From JBFMAE01 sp040756085 (lineage in GTDB: Bacteria; Desulfobacterota; BSN033; UBA1163), in the NCBI GenBank assembly GCA_040756085.1, contig JBFMAE010000292.1:1-11157 (forward strand): a stretch of DNA of 11,157 nt, given 5' to 3'. Positions 1-7,119 of the stretch are shown here, piece after piece. Made by a program: the position numbers and the translations under genes. Position 1 is the first letter of the stretch. Every line of letters begins with the position of its first letter. Below the pieces are notes generated by a model. It was given only the letters and a program-made list of their open reading frames with translations, did no database searches and was not told where the DNA came from.

Positions 1-2183
1 ATAACCATATCATCATGCCTGTGGCCAATGAGAGGGATAAGGAGACGGAAGTCCTGTGGGGAATCGCTGATTTTGAGAAACGGTTCCACCGGAAACCGGA
101 AGCCATGTGGCTTCCGGAGACCGCTGTGGATTATAGGACGCTTCAGGTCCTGGTCAAATACGGAATGCAATACCTCATCCTGAGTCCATTCCAGGCTCTG
201 AGGGTCAGGCCTTTTGGGGGCAAGAAATGGACCGATGTTTCTCAGGGAAAGATCGATCCAACAAAACCCTATCGTTGTTTCGTCAAGGATTCATCGGGAA
301 AGAAAGTTTTGGACCAGTTTATTGACATCTTTTTTTATGATGGGATGATCTCCAAAGAGGTGAGTTTCGGAGATCTTTTAAAAAATGGAAATATCTTCTG
401 TGAACGATTCGCCAAGGCCTACCAACCGTTGAAGAAAGGAGCTCAACTCATCCACATAGCGACCGATGGAGAGACCTACGGACATCACAAGAAATTTGGT
501 GACATGGCCCTGGCCTATGCACTGAGAGAAGGGTTTGCTTCACATGGATTTGAGATCACCAACCATGGGGCCTTTCTAAAAAGATTTCCTACGGTTTATG
601 AAGTGGAGATCGATGAAGGGCCGAAAGGGGAAGGGACTTCGTGGAGTTGTGCTCACGGGGTAGGCAGGTGGAAGGAGGACTGCGGTTGCAGTACAGGAGG
701 GAAACCCGGGTGGAATCAAAAGTGGAGAAAACCCCTGAGGGAAGCCCTCGACCTTCTAAGAGATGAACTCTGTCTGATCTTCGAAAGGGAAGGAAAGAGG
801 ATCTTTAAGGATGTGTGGAAAGCACGAAATGGCTATATCGAAGTGATTCTGGATCGCTCCTCCGATGGAATGAAGGGATTCTTTGAACGCTATGGGAGCG
901 AAGACCTCGGTGAGAAGGAGAAGATCAAAGGGCTCAAACTCCTGGAGATGCAGAGGCATGCCTTACTGATGTACACGAGCTGTGGTTGGTTCTTTGCCGA
1001 TTTAGCAGGACTGGAGACGGTTCAGATCCTTCAATATGCAGGGAGAGCCATCCAGTTGGCAGAAGCTTTGGCCGGTCACGAGATCGAGAAGAAATTCCTT
1101 GAGCGTCTTTCTGGAGCAAAGAGTAACCTTCCTGAAATAGGTAATGGCCGTGAGATTTACGAGCGCCTTGTCAGGCCAAGATACGTCACTCTGGATAGGG
1201 TGGTGAACCATTTTGCAATCTCCTCCCTGTTCGATGGCAAAGAAAAGGAAAAGGAGGGAAAGGTCTTCTGTTATAGGGTGGAGAGGATGAACTATGAAAA
1301 GATTGATAAGAACAATAGCCTACTGGTTCTTGGACAGGTGAGGGTGACTTCTGAGATCATACCGGAGCCAAAGGAATTTCTATTTGGATTGATCCCTTCT
1401 GCAAAAGATATTTTTAAAACCTGGGTTTCAGAATACAGGGATATCCTCCATTTTGGTACTTTAAGGGAAAGGGGCCTCGAGCTCTTGGGGAGGAGTGAGG
1501 AAGAGATGAGCAAAGCCCTCACTTCAATCTTAGGAAATGGTATCTTTACGATCCGGGATACCTTTAAGGAAGAGAGGCAGACCATCTTTCAGAAGCTCAT
1601 TGAGAGAGAGCTGAGTGAACACCGCCGGATTTATGCCGACCTTTTTGAGAGGACCAGACAAACGGTGGAGTCTTTAGCCAGAGAAGGTCTGGAGATCCCC
1701 TATGAGATTCATGTCGCTGCGGAAGTGACGCTCAGCAATCGATTATTAAACGAGGTCGATGAGTTGGAAAGAGATTTTAAGGGAACCATAGAAAAGGGGG
1801 AGATAGATCGAATCATTGAGGAGGCAAAACATCATGGTTTTCAGCTAAGAAAGAAGGAACCCAGCCTCATCTTGAACAAAATGCTGAATGAGAAGATGAG
1901 ACTCCTTCAAAATACTAAAGGTTCTGATCTCTCCGGTCAGATAGAGGGAATTGAAGAGATGATCACCCTTCTCGATCGAGTGGAGAAGTGGGGTTTTGAA
2001 CTCTCGACAGAAGAGGCCCAGAACATCATGGATGAGATGCTGGATGAGTACATCGGGAACCTTGAAAAGAGTTGGTGGGGGGATGGCGCCGGAAAGCCCC
2101 TTCCTCCCCATTTGATCACCCTTGCAGAGAAGTTAGGCTTCGATGCGGAAAAATTTTCAAATCTGATCGGTGAACAGGGATGA
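1..2183 (+). CDS. GH57-family glycoside hydrolase with DUF3536 region (5' truncated)
   Basis: This is a cytoplasmic-type alpha-glucan-active enzyme of glycoside hydrolase family 57, carrying the C-terminal region called DUF3536. The frame is open to the left edge: codons 3-14 read N-H-I-I directly before the Met at 15, matching the GH57 NHxIMPLAN-type motif, so the gene starts outside the window and 15 is not a start. Counting from that Met, WLPETAVD (residues 32-39) and DGETYGHH (151-158) are GH57-type motifs. A WSCAHGVGRW segment followed by DCGC near residue 210-225 is typical of the DUF3536 subgroup. The C-terminal half is rich in charged helices. About 720 residues are visible, so the N-terminal catalytic strand is what is missing. 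The substrate is not determinable; family relatives are linked to glycogen/starch metabolism. The next gene is convergent. Confidence 0.85.
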   Translation, partial: NHIIMPVANERDKETEVLWGIADFEKRFHRKPEAMWLPETAVDYRTLQVLVKYGMQYLILSPFQALRVRPFGGKKWTDVSQGKIDPTKPYRCFVKDSSGKKVLDQFIDIFFYDGMISKEVSFGDLLKNGNIFCERFAKAYQPLKKGAQLIHIATDGETYGHHKKFGDMALAYALREGFASHGFEITNHGAFLKRFPTVYEVEIDEGPKGEGTSWSCAHGVGRWKEDCGCSTGGKPGWNQKWRKPLREALDLLRDELCLIFEREGKRIFKDVWKARNGYIEVILDRSSDGMKGFFERYGSEDLGEKEKIKGLKLLEMQRHALLMYTSCGWFFADLAGLETVQILQYAGRAIQLAEALAGHEIEKKFLERLSGAKSNLPEIGNGREIYERLVRPRYVTLDRVVNHFAISSLFDGKEKEKEGKVFCYRVERMNYEKIDKNNSLLVLGQVRVTSEIIPEPKEFLFGLIPSAKDIFKTWVSEYRDILHFGTLRERGLELLGRSEEEMSKALTSILGNGIFTIRDTFKEERQTIFQKLIERELSEHRRIYADLFERTRQTVESLAREGLEIPYEIHVAAEVTLSNRLLNEVDELERDFKGTIEKGEIDRIIEEAKHHGFQLRKKEPSLILNKMLNEKMRLLQNTKGSDLSGQIEGIEEMITLLDRVEKWGFELSTEEAQNIMDEMLDEYIGNLEKSWWGDGAGKPLPPHLITLAEKLGFDAEKFSNLIGEQG

Positions 2184-2186
2184 AGG

Positions 2187-2258
2187 ATGAAGAAAATTTT
2201 AAGTGAGGGTGGACTGGTCGAACATGTGAAGAAATATAAAGATATTAAATTGGTTTAG
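2187..2258 (+). other. possible 23-residue ORF behind the GH57 gene
   Basis: A short frame (starts MKKILSEGGL, ends KLV before TAG) begins 3 nt after the GH57 stop. An AGGG lies about 7 nt upstream of its ATG. It could be a small coupled peptide, the remnant of a decayed downstream gene, or chance. I do not recognise it, and nothing beyond position and lysine-rich composition supports it. Confidence 0.15.
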
Positions 2259-2265
2259 AATGAAA

Positions 2266-2303
2266 GGGTTCCAGGGGTCAAGGATTCGAGGGTTCAAGAA
2301 TTA
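2266..2303 (+). repeat. degenerate octamer repeat, consensus GGGTTCAA
   Basis: The gap between the two convergent genes holds consecutive 8-nt units: GGGTTCCA, then GGGGTCAA, then GGATTCGA, then GGGTTCAA, then a decayed GAATTAGA. The same octamer family recurs between lexA and dinB, and a 7-nt relative lies upstream of lexA. Such repeats can form weak hairpins with inverted copies. No transposase is associated with them, and their function is unknown. Confidence 0.6.
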
Positions 2304-2329
2304 GAGACAAAAAATATTTTTTTTGACTT

Positions 2330-4231
2330 TTATAGGCCCGCATAAATCCCTTGAGGAAACTCCTTCGGATTCCCCCAGAAAATACATCTGGTAGGGCAGA
2401 TCGCATAACATGTGGGGATCTCATTCCTCCCTCGTTTTTCAACGCAGAGGTCGCACTTCACTGCCTTCGTGACTTCATGATTAAACTGCATGACACCCCA
2501 AGGGCAGGCCTGTACACAGCAGGTTCCACAGGTGATACACCTCTTCGCCTCCTGAACTGCCACTCTCTTCGTAAACCCCTTTTGGACTTCACTGAAGTTC
2601 TTTACACGCTTTTTGACTTCTAAGTAAGGCATTTGAGCCCGAGTGGTTGGATCGTATTTCTCTTTCTGAGGTTCTGTGATTGCTTTCAATTCTATCTCTC
2701 TACCCAATCGGAGATCCTGGCCTCTTATATAGCGGTCAATGGAAATGGCTGCCTGTCTTCCATCGGCAATGGCCTCGATCACGCTTTTAGGACCTCTTGC
2801 CGCATCTCCCCCTGCGAAGATATCCGGATCATCAGTTTGAAGTGTCAAGGGATCAACGTTCATGGTTCCCCACTCGGTCAATGTACAGGCGCATTCGGGC
2901 GTCAAGCAACACCAATCCGATTCTTGCCCCAAGGCTGTGATCACAGCATCGACTTTAACCCTAAATTCAGAGCCAGGGATAGGTTCGGATTTGCTCCGGC
3001 CGCTCTCATCTGGTTCTGTCAAATGCATTTTGATACATTCGATCGCATTGATGCGCCCGTTTTTACCGATGAATCGCAGAGGTTGAGTCAAAATCTTTAT
3101 AGGAATCCTTTCTTCACGGCATTCTTTTATTTCTTCTGGTCTCGAGGGCATTTCCTCTAAGCCTCGTCGATAAATAATAAAGGCTTTTTCAGATCCCAAC
3201 CTGCGAGCGGAGCGGGCGGCATCCATCGCCACATTGCCTCCTCCAATCACCGCCACTTTTTTCCCGAGTCTCACGGGTTTTCCGAGGTTGAGTTGGTGAA
3301 GGTAGTCTAATCCTTTATAAATACCTTTTAAATCTTCACCCTCAATTCCCAGCCGGATACTTTCTTGCGCACCGATGGCGATGAAAAAGGCTTTGAATCT
3401 CTCTTTACGTAATTGAGCAATCGTTTTATTCCTGCCCACCTCCACACCGGTTTTCATCGTCACGCCCATATCGCGAATAAGCTGAATCTCAGCATCGACA
3501 ATTTTGCGGGGAAGACGATAGGATGGGATGCCTGTTGTTAGCATTCCGCCCAATACGGAATCTTTTTCAAAGATCGTTACCTTATATCCTTCTTGAGCAA
3601 GATAGTAGGCACAAGACAAACCCGCAGGACCTGATCCAACAATGGCAACTTTGTCCTTTTTCTTGCTTTTGATTTCCGGCATATAACGCTTGTTTTGCTT
3701 CAAATCCAGATCCGCTAAAAAACGTTCAATGGAGTGTATCGCTACAGGGTCATCAATTTGATCGCGATTGCACTCCGACTCACAGGGGTGATGGCAGACC
3801 CTTCCGCAAATGGAAGGGAAGGGGCTTGCCAGCTTGATGAGTTGGAGGGCCTCCTGGAATTTTCCCTTGACAGAAAGGCTCACATATCCCTGGACATCGA
3901 TATTCGCTGGGCACTCTACCTTACATGAAGAAGTTTCCTGTTTTTCAGCTCCGGATTTGCCCAGAACCGCATTACAGCCGTTACACTTATCACTGTTAAC
4001 AAGAACGACACCTGTCTTCGAATCCTTGGTGATGGCATCTTCTGGGCAGGCTATGACACAGGGTGCATCTTCACAATGGTGACAAAATAAAGGCTTAAAA
4101 AAAGGAGCCCTCTCGAGAACCCTTACCACTCTCGGTCCGACGCCAAGCCCATGTTCCTGTTTACAAGCCACTTCACAAGCATGACAACCCATGCATTCAT
4201 AGTCATTAAACATTAAGGATACTTTTCCCAT
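2330..4231 (-). CDS. GltD-type FAD/NAD(P) oxidoreductase embedded in a polyferredoxin; electron-transfer partner of the Mo/W enzyme
   Basis: This 633-residue cytoplasmic protein probably moves electrons between NAD(P)H, Fe-S clusters and the molybdopterin enzyme encoded just upstream. Residues 1-86 resemble the first part of a HycB/DmsB-type ferredoxin, with Cys 13/16/19/23, 50/53/58/62 and a CNGC at 83-86. Residues ~103-505 are GltD-like: CKVEC (103-107), Cys 142/146/150/154 for the N-terminal GltD clusters, FAD motif GSGPAG (199-204), NAD(P) motif GGGNVAMDAAR (330-340) and GGDAARGP (474-481). Residues ~563-620 return to a ferredoxin with Cys 565/568/571-572/576 and 593/596/608/612. Start ATG 4231 has AGGAGG at 4238-4243, 6 nt away. 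It lies 116 bp after the Mo enzyme on the same strand, so the two are probably one operon. Similar pairs are SfrAB of Geobacter and NADP-dependent formate dehydrogenase of Moorella. The exact acceptor is unknown. Confidence 0.85.
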   Translation of the reverse strand: MGKVSLMFNDYECMGCHACEVACKQEHGLGVGPRVVRVLERAPFFKPLFCHHCEDAPCVIACPEDAITKDSKTGVVLVNSDKCNGCNAVLGKSGAEKQETSSCKVECPANIDVQGYVSLSVKGKFQEALQLIKLASPFPSICGRVCHHPCESECNRDQIDDPVAIHSIERFLADLDLKQNKRYMPEIKSKKKDKVAIVGSGPAGLSCAYYLAQEGYKVTIFEKDSVLGGMLTTGIPSYRLPRKIVDAEIQLIRDMGVTMKTGVEVGRNKTIAQLRKERFKAFFIAIGAQESIRLGIEGEDLKGIYKGLDYLHQLNLGKPVRLGKKVAVIGGGNVAMDAARSARRLGSEKAFIIYRRGLEEMPSRPEEIKECREERIPIKILTQPLRFIGKNGRINAIECIKMHLTEPDESGRSKSEPIPGSEFRVKVDAVITALGQESDWCCLTPECACTLTEWGTMNVDPLTLQTDDPDIFAGGDAARGPKSVIEAIADGRQAAISIDRYIRGQDLRLGREIELKAITEPQKEKYDPTTRAQMPYLEVKKRVKNFSEVQKGFTKRVAVQEAKRCITCGTCCVQACPWGVMQFNHEVTKAVKCDLCVEKRGRNEIPTCYAICPTRCIFWGNPKEFPQGIYAGL

Positions 4232-4347
4232 CTCATGCCTCCTATTTATCTACGCGCCATTTCCATTCTTACCCATAACATATTAAAGATCCGCATTGTA
4301 AAGGTTTGGGAGGACACTCAATTGCCTTTTCCAATGCAATATCGAAG

Positions 4348-6435
4348 TTATGCCTCTTCACAGGGAGATATATTACACAAACAGACTCTCAGATTTGTGG
4401 AACCTATGGCGGGATCCAGAGTTGCATAAGCATTGTCGGTCAGGAGGTTTACATTGGATATATCCCAACCATGACCCGGATCTTTTATTTCCGGGAACCA
4501 CCATCCATGCTCTGCGACAATCACCCTGGGGTCAATTCCATCATTCAGTTTTGCGCGCTGCTTGATGCGTCCCCGCGGCGATTCGATATATACCCACTTT
4601 CCTTCTTTAATATTATGTTTTTTGGCCGTCTCAGGATGGATCTCCACAATGGGATGGGGTCTGATCTCCCTCAGCCATGGTATATTTCGATTCGCTGAAT
4701 GGAAAAAGGTAGGCGTCCGTAGCCCTGCATTTAGAATATATGGGTAGTCTTTAAGGAGATCGGGCCGGGAAACCGGGCTTTCGGGAATTTCGGTATATTT
4801 GGGTAGGGGATCATATCCCCAATCCTCCAGAACGGTCGAATAGAGTTCCAATTTCTTGGTGGGGGTGGAGAAACCCCTCTGCTTGTATTTATAGTAAACC
4901 ATTTCACCTTGGAGATAACCCTTCTCTTTGAATTGCTCCCAGGTCAATCCAGAGGGTTCGAGCAGGTAATCAAGCGCATCCTCTACTGTGTCCCACCACT
5001 CCTGGCCCATTCGTTTACCCAATTCCAAAAAAATCCTGTGGTCCTGCCAGCACTCACCGATCTCGACACACTTCTGCCTGGCTAACACAAAACCGTGCCG
5101 TTTCCAGTTGTCGGCAACATGGTTCTGTTCGAGCCAGGTACCTGAAGGCAAGAAGATATCGGCCAGCTCCGCCGTCGGAGTCAGGAAGAAATCGATGACA
5201 ACCAGGAACTCCAGCTTCTTCAATGCCTCGTACGCCTCTATGGCATTGGCCCTCGTGACCACTGGATTGGTGCCACATAGGATCCCTCCCTTAATCGGAT
5301 AAGGTTTGCCGGTAAGGATCGAATCCCATGCCTTCTTGGGATTGATAAAGGCCACCCTGGCACCCAGCTTAAACTCCTCTCCGCCCAGCCTCTTTTTTCG
5401 CTGCTCCCGGGAAAGATCCTTGTGGCGGGCAAATTCAGCGACAGTGCGCGTAGGGGGGTTCACAAAAAGAACATTTCCTCCGGGAGCGTCCAAATTGCCT
5501 GTAATCCCCATCAGTCCGGTCACTGCCCGTGTGTAATTGGCGCAGTTGTTGGTCTGTTCCGTGGGTACGCCCCAATGGATAAGGGCCGGCTTGATTGTGG
5601 CATACATTCTCGCCGCCTTCCGAATGAAATCCTTGTCAACCCAGGTGATCTCTTGCACCCGGTCCAGAGGATAGTCCTTCACCCTTTCCCTCCATGCTTC
5701 CCAGCCGTGGACGTAATTTTCCGCAAACTCCTTATCATAAAGTTCTTCCTCTATGATCACGGAGTGAAAACCCATGGCAAGGGCGGCATCTGTTCCCGGT
5801 CGAAGCTGAAGCCAGAGATCCGCCCTTCCGGCATAAAATGATTTCCGAGGATCGATGCAGATCAGCTTGGCTCCTTTTTTATAAGCTCTCCAGAAACTCG
5901 CTCCCTTATATTCGTCCGGATTGGTCCACAGAGGATTACAGCCCCACATGATGATGCATTTGGGATTCCCTTCATAGTCGCCTACAGGCAAAGTGCCACA
6001 GGTAATCAGGGTCGACGCAACCCTTGAGACATAACACATATGTCCGGCTGTAATCACATTGGGGGTTCCCAAGAGGTTGGCAAAGCGGTAGAGATGGCTT
6101 TCATAGTCCCTGCCGGTTCCCTGTCCTACAAGGATAGATTCTGGTCCGTATTCATCAATAACCTTTTTGAATTTTTCCGTTATGGTGTCTAAGGCCTCGT
6201 CCCAAGTAATCCGCTGCCATCCCTGATCCGTCTTTTTCATGGGATAGAGGATCCGATCAGGATGGTAAGCCAATTGCGTGATGGACAAGCCTTTGCTGCA
6301 CATGGTCCCGTGGCTAATAGGGGAATCGGGATCCCCCTCAACTTTGATCACCTTGCCTTCTTTGACATGGGCGATGACACCGCAGCCACCGTGGCAATTC
6401 CGGCACGCTGTTCGAATCTTTTTAACTTCTTCCAT
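4348..6435 (-). CDS. molybdopterin (Mo/W-bisPGD) oxidoreductase, acetylene-hydratase-like branch of the DMSO reductase family
   Basis: This 695-residue protein is a catalytic subunit of the DMSO reductase superfamily. It has C11-x2-C14-x3-C18-x27-C46 for a [4Fe-4S] cluster, with K48 next to it as the usual electron-relay lysine. C134 in AGHMCYVSR is the likely Mo/W ligand. Residues 565-695 form the C-terminal molybdopterin-dinucleotide-binding domain. From memory, spacing and local sequence (DRILYP, WDEAL, YGPES, LYDKEF, YPLD) resemble Pelobacter acetylene hydratase. However, that enzyme's active-site Asp directly after its second cluster Cys is His15 here, so hydratase activity should not be assumed. 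The ligand Cys is followed by Tyr rather than the His of formate dehydrogenases, so a formate dehydrogenase is unlikely. No Tat signal is visible, hence cytoplasmic. Start ATG 6435 has AGGAGG at 6443-6448, 7 nt away. It is first in a two-gene operon with the FAD/Fe-S protein. The substrate is unknown. Confidence 0.88.
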   Translation of the reverse strand: MEEVKKIRTACRNCHGGCGVIAHVKEGKVIKVEGDPDSPISHGTMCSKGLSITQLAYHPDRILYPMKKTDQGWQRITWDEALDTITEKFKKVIDEYGPESILVGQGTGRDYESHLYRFANLLGTPNVITAGHMCYVSRVASTLITCGTLPVGDYEGNPKCIIMWGCNPLWTNPDEYKGASFWRAYKKGAKLICIDPRKSFYAGRADLWLQLRPGTDAALAMGFHSVIIEEELYDKEFAENYVHGWEAWRERVKDYPLDRVQEITWVDKDFIRKAARMYATIKPALIHWGVPTEQTNNCANYTRAVTGLMGITGNLDAPGGNVLFVNPPTRTVAEFARHKDLSREQRKKRLGGEEFKLGARVAFINPKKAWDSILTGKPYPIKGGILCGTNPVVTRANAIEAYEALKKLEFLVVIDFFLTPTAELADIFLPSGTWLEQNHVADNWKRHGFVLARQKCVEIGECWQDHRIFLELGKRMGQEWWDTVEDALDYLLEPSGLTWEQFKEKGYLQGEMVYYKYKQRGFSTPTKKLELYSTVLEDWGYDPLPKYTEIPESPVSRPDLLKDYPYILNAGLRTPTFFHSANRNIPWLREIRPHPIVEIHPETAKKHNIKEGKWVYIESPRGRIKQRAKLNDGIDPRVIVAEHGWWFPEIKDPGHGWDISNVNLLTDNAYATLDPAIGSTNLRVCLCNISPCEEA

Positions 6436-6608
6436 CAGTTCTCCTCCTTGTCTTTCCCAGGGGTTATAAACTTAAGAATGTAGGCAACAGATGAGGATTC
6501 TTGAGGCTTGCTCCACAGCTGGCACCAGAGGTTGGTAAATAGACTCCGCTTTTTTGTCCTTGTTTGTCCGCTTCATTTTGGCAGTCACTTAGAATAATAT
6601 TTTTCTAT

Positions 6609-6629
6609 ATATAGAACGTTGTTCTATAT
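6609..6629. promoter_or_regulatory. perfect palindrome, probable operator of the Mo/W operon
   Basis: ATATAGAAC, three bases (GTT), then GTTCTATAT: nine matched base pairs on each side. The site abuts and overlaps the -10 and start region of the leftward promoter, where a repressor would block transcription. A further GTTCT half-site lies at 6642-6646 within the promoter spacer. The layout suits a dimeric TetR-, MarR- or GntR-like regulator, but no such gene is in the window. Confidence 0.55.
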
Positions 6630-6656
6630 TTTATGAATGTCGTTCTTACCTGTCAA
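6628..6656 (-). promoter_or_regulatory. sigma70-like promoter for the Mo/W oxidoreductase operon
   Basis: On the minus strand TTGACA (6656-6651) is followed after 17 nt by TAAAAT (6633-6628). This predicts a start near 6621 and a leader of about 185 nt before the ATG at 6435. Both hexamers and the spacing are near consensus. The palindrome at 6609-6629 overlaps its downstream edge. Confidence 0.55.
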
Positions 6657-6696
6657 ACATTTTTTAGCCCATTTTCCTTTGTCATTTTTTTAGTAG

Positions 6697-6725
6697 TTGA
6701 CAAACACCTCCTTCTGTTTTATTAT
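6697..6725 (+). promoter_or_regulatory. sigma70-like promoter for the hgc operon
   Basis: TTGACA (6697-6702), 17 nt, then TATTAT (6720-6725). It lies 65 nt upstream of the AbrB-like gene and points at it. It is back-to-back with the leftward promoter, with 40 bp between the two -35 boxes. Confidence 0.6.
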
Positions 6726-6764
6726 CAGCAATAACTGATTATACTGATATTTTAACTTTATCAG
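6723..6764 (+). promoter_or_regulatory. paired TATCAG/CTGATA inverted repeats in the hgc leader
   Basis: Four related hexamers occur in 42 nt. TATCAG (6723-6728) faces CTGATT (6735-6740), and CTGATA (6744-6749) faces TATCAG (6759-6764) as a perfect 6-bp inverted repeat. The first overlaps the -10 box and the others cover the start site and early leader. They could be operators, for example for the AbrB-like protein, or weak RNA hairpins. The region is AT-rich, so part of this may be chance. Confidence 0.35.
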
Positions 6765-6789
6765 ATAATACTGCAAAAGGGGTGATGAG

Positions 6790-7071
6790 ATGGCCAGAAA
6801 GAATCAAAAGCTACCTTTTTGCTCACCCATGAGCAAAGGGATGAGTTGCTGCAAAGTCGAATCGATCATCAGCATTGATGAGAGGGGGCAGATGGTGCTT
6901 CCGAAGGAATTGAGAGACAAAGCCAATATCCGCGCGGGGGATAAATTGGCCCTTGTGAGCTGGGATAAAGGTGGGGAGATTTGCTGCCTCTATCTGATCA
7001 AGACGGAATATCTTGCCGAGCGGGTGAAGGATTTTCTCGGCCCAATGATCAAAGAGATGGCCGCAAGTTGA
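6790..7071 (+). CDS. AbrB/SpoVT-type HgcAB-associated protein, Cys-rich
   Basis: A 93-residue protein with a swapped-hairpin AbrB/MazE/SpoVT DNA-binding fold: residues 25-60 read SIISIDERGQMVLPKELR followed by a RAGDKL-type turn. An N-terminal extension carries C11 and a CC pair at 20-21, and a second CC pair lies at 65-66. AbrB-fold proteins of this type are known as neighbours of mercury methylation genes (named 'HgcAB-associated protein' in databases, as I recall). The start at ATG 6790 is favoured by AGGGGTGAT at 6778-6786; a second in-frame ATG at 6829 has no comparable site. It is the first gene of the probable hgc operon, 48 bp before the hgcA Met at 7120. A likely role is DNA binding and regulation of the operon. 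Metal or Hg binding by the Cys pairs is only a suggestion. Confidence 0.82.
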   Translation: MARKNQKLPFCSPMSKGMSCCKVESIISIDERGQMVLPKELRDKANIRAGDKLALVSWDKGGEICCLYLIKTEYLAERVKDFLGPMIKEMAAS

Positions 7072-7101
7072 AGTTAAAAGAAATTGGATGATTTTAGAAC
7101 A

Positions 7102-7108
7102 AGGAGGG
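7102..7108 (+). promoter_or_regulatory. Shine-Dalgarno AGGAGGG that favours an hgcA start at ATG 7120
   Basis: A full-strength ribosome-binding sequence lies 11 nt before ATG 7120. It is much stronger than the AAGAGG before the alternative TTG at 7210, which would be buried in a hairpin (7201-7218). It therefore points to translation beginning upstream of the in-frame TGA. Confidence 0.6.
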
Positions 7109-7119
7109 CTATCACTAAT

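Noticed and set aside
2266..2303. CRISPR array
   Set aside because: Units are only 7-8 nt, contiguous, degenerate and without spacers; no cas genes are present.
2351..5841. Plus-strand open frames of 60-175 codons opposite the minus-strand operon
   Set aside because: They lie wholly within two strongly supported minus-strand genes, have no recognisable domains and are antisense shadows.
4348..6435. Formate dehydrogenase catalytic subunit
   Set aside because: The metal-ligand Cys134 is followed by Tyr, not the His-Gly usual after Cys/Sec in formate dehydrogenases, and the sequence tracks the acetylene-hydratase-like branch instead.
6507..6525. Sigma54-type promoter (TGGCAC ... TTGG)
   Set aside because: The spacing between the GG and the second element is one base too long, and the second element lacks GC. 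Good sigma70 hexamers explain both directions better.
7072..7119. Cobalamin riboswitch ahead of the corrinoid protein gene
   Set aside because: The gap is only 48 nt and lacks any B12-box-like structure.
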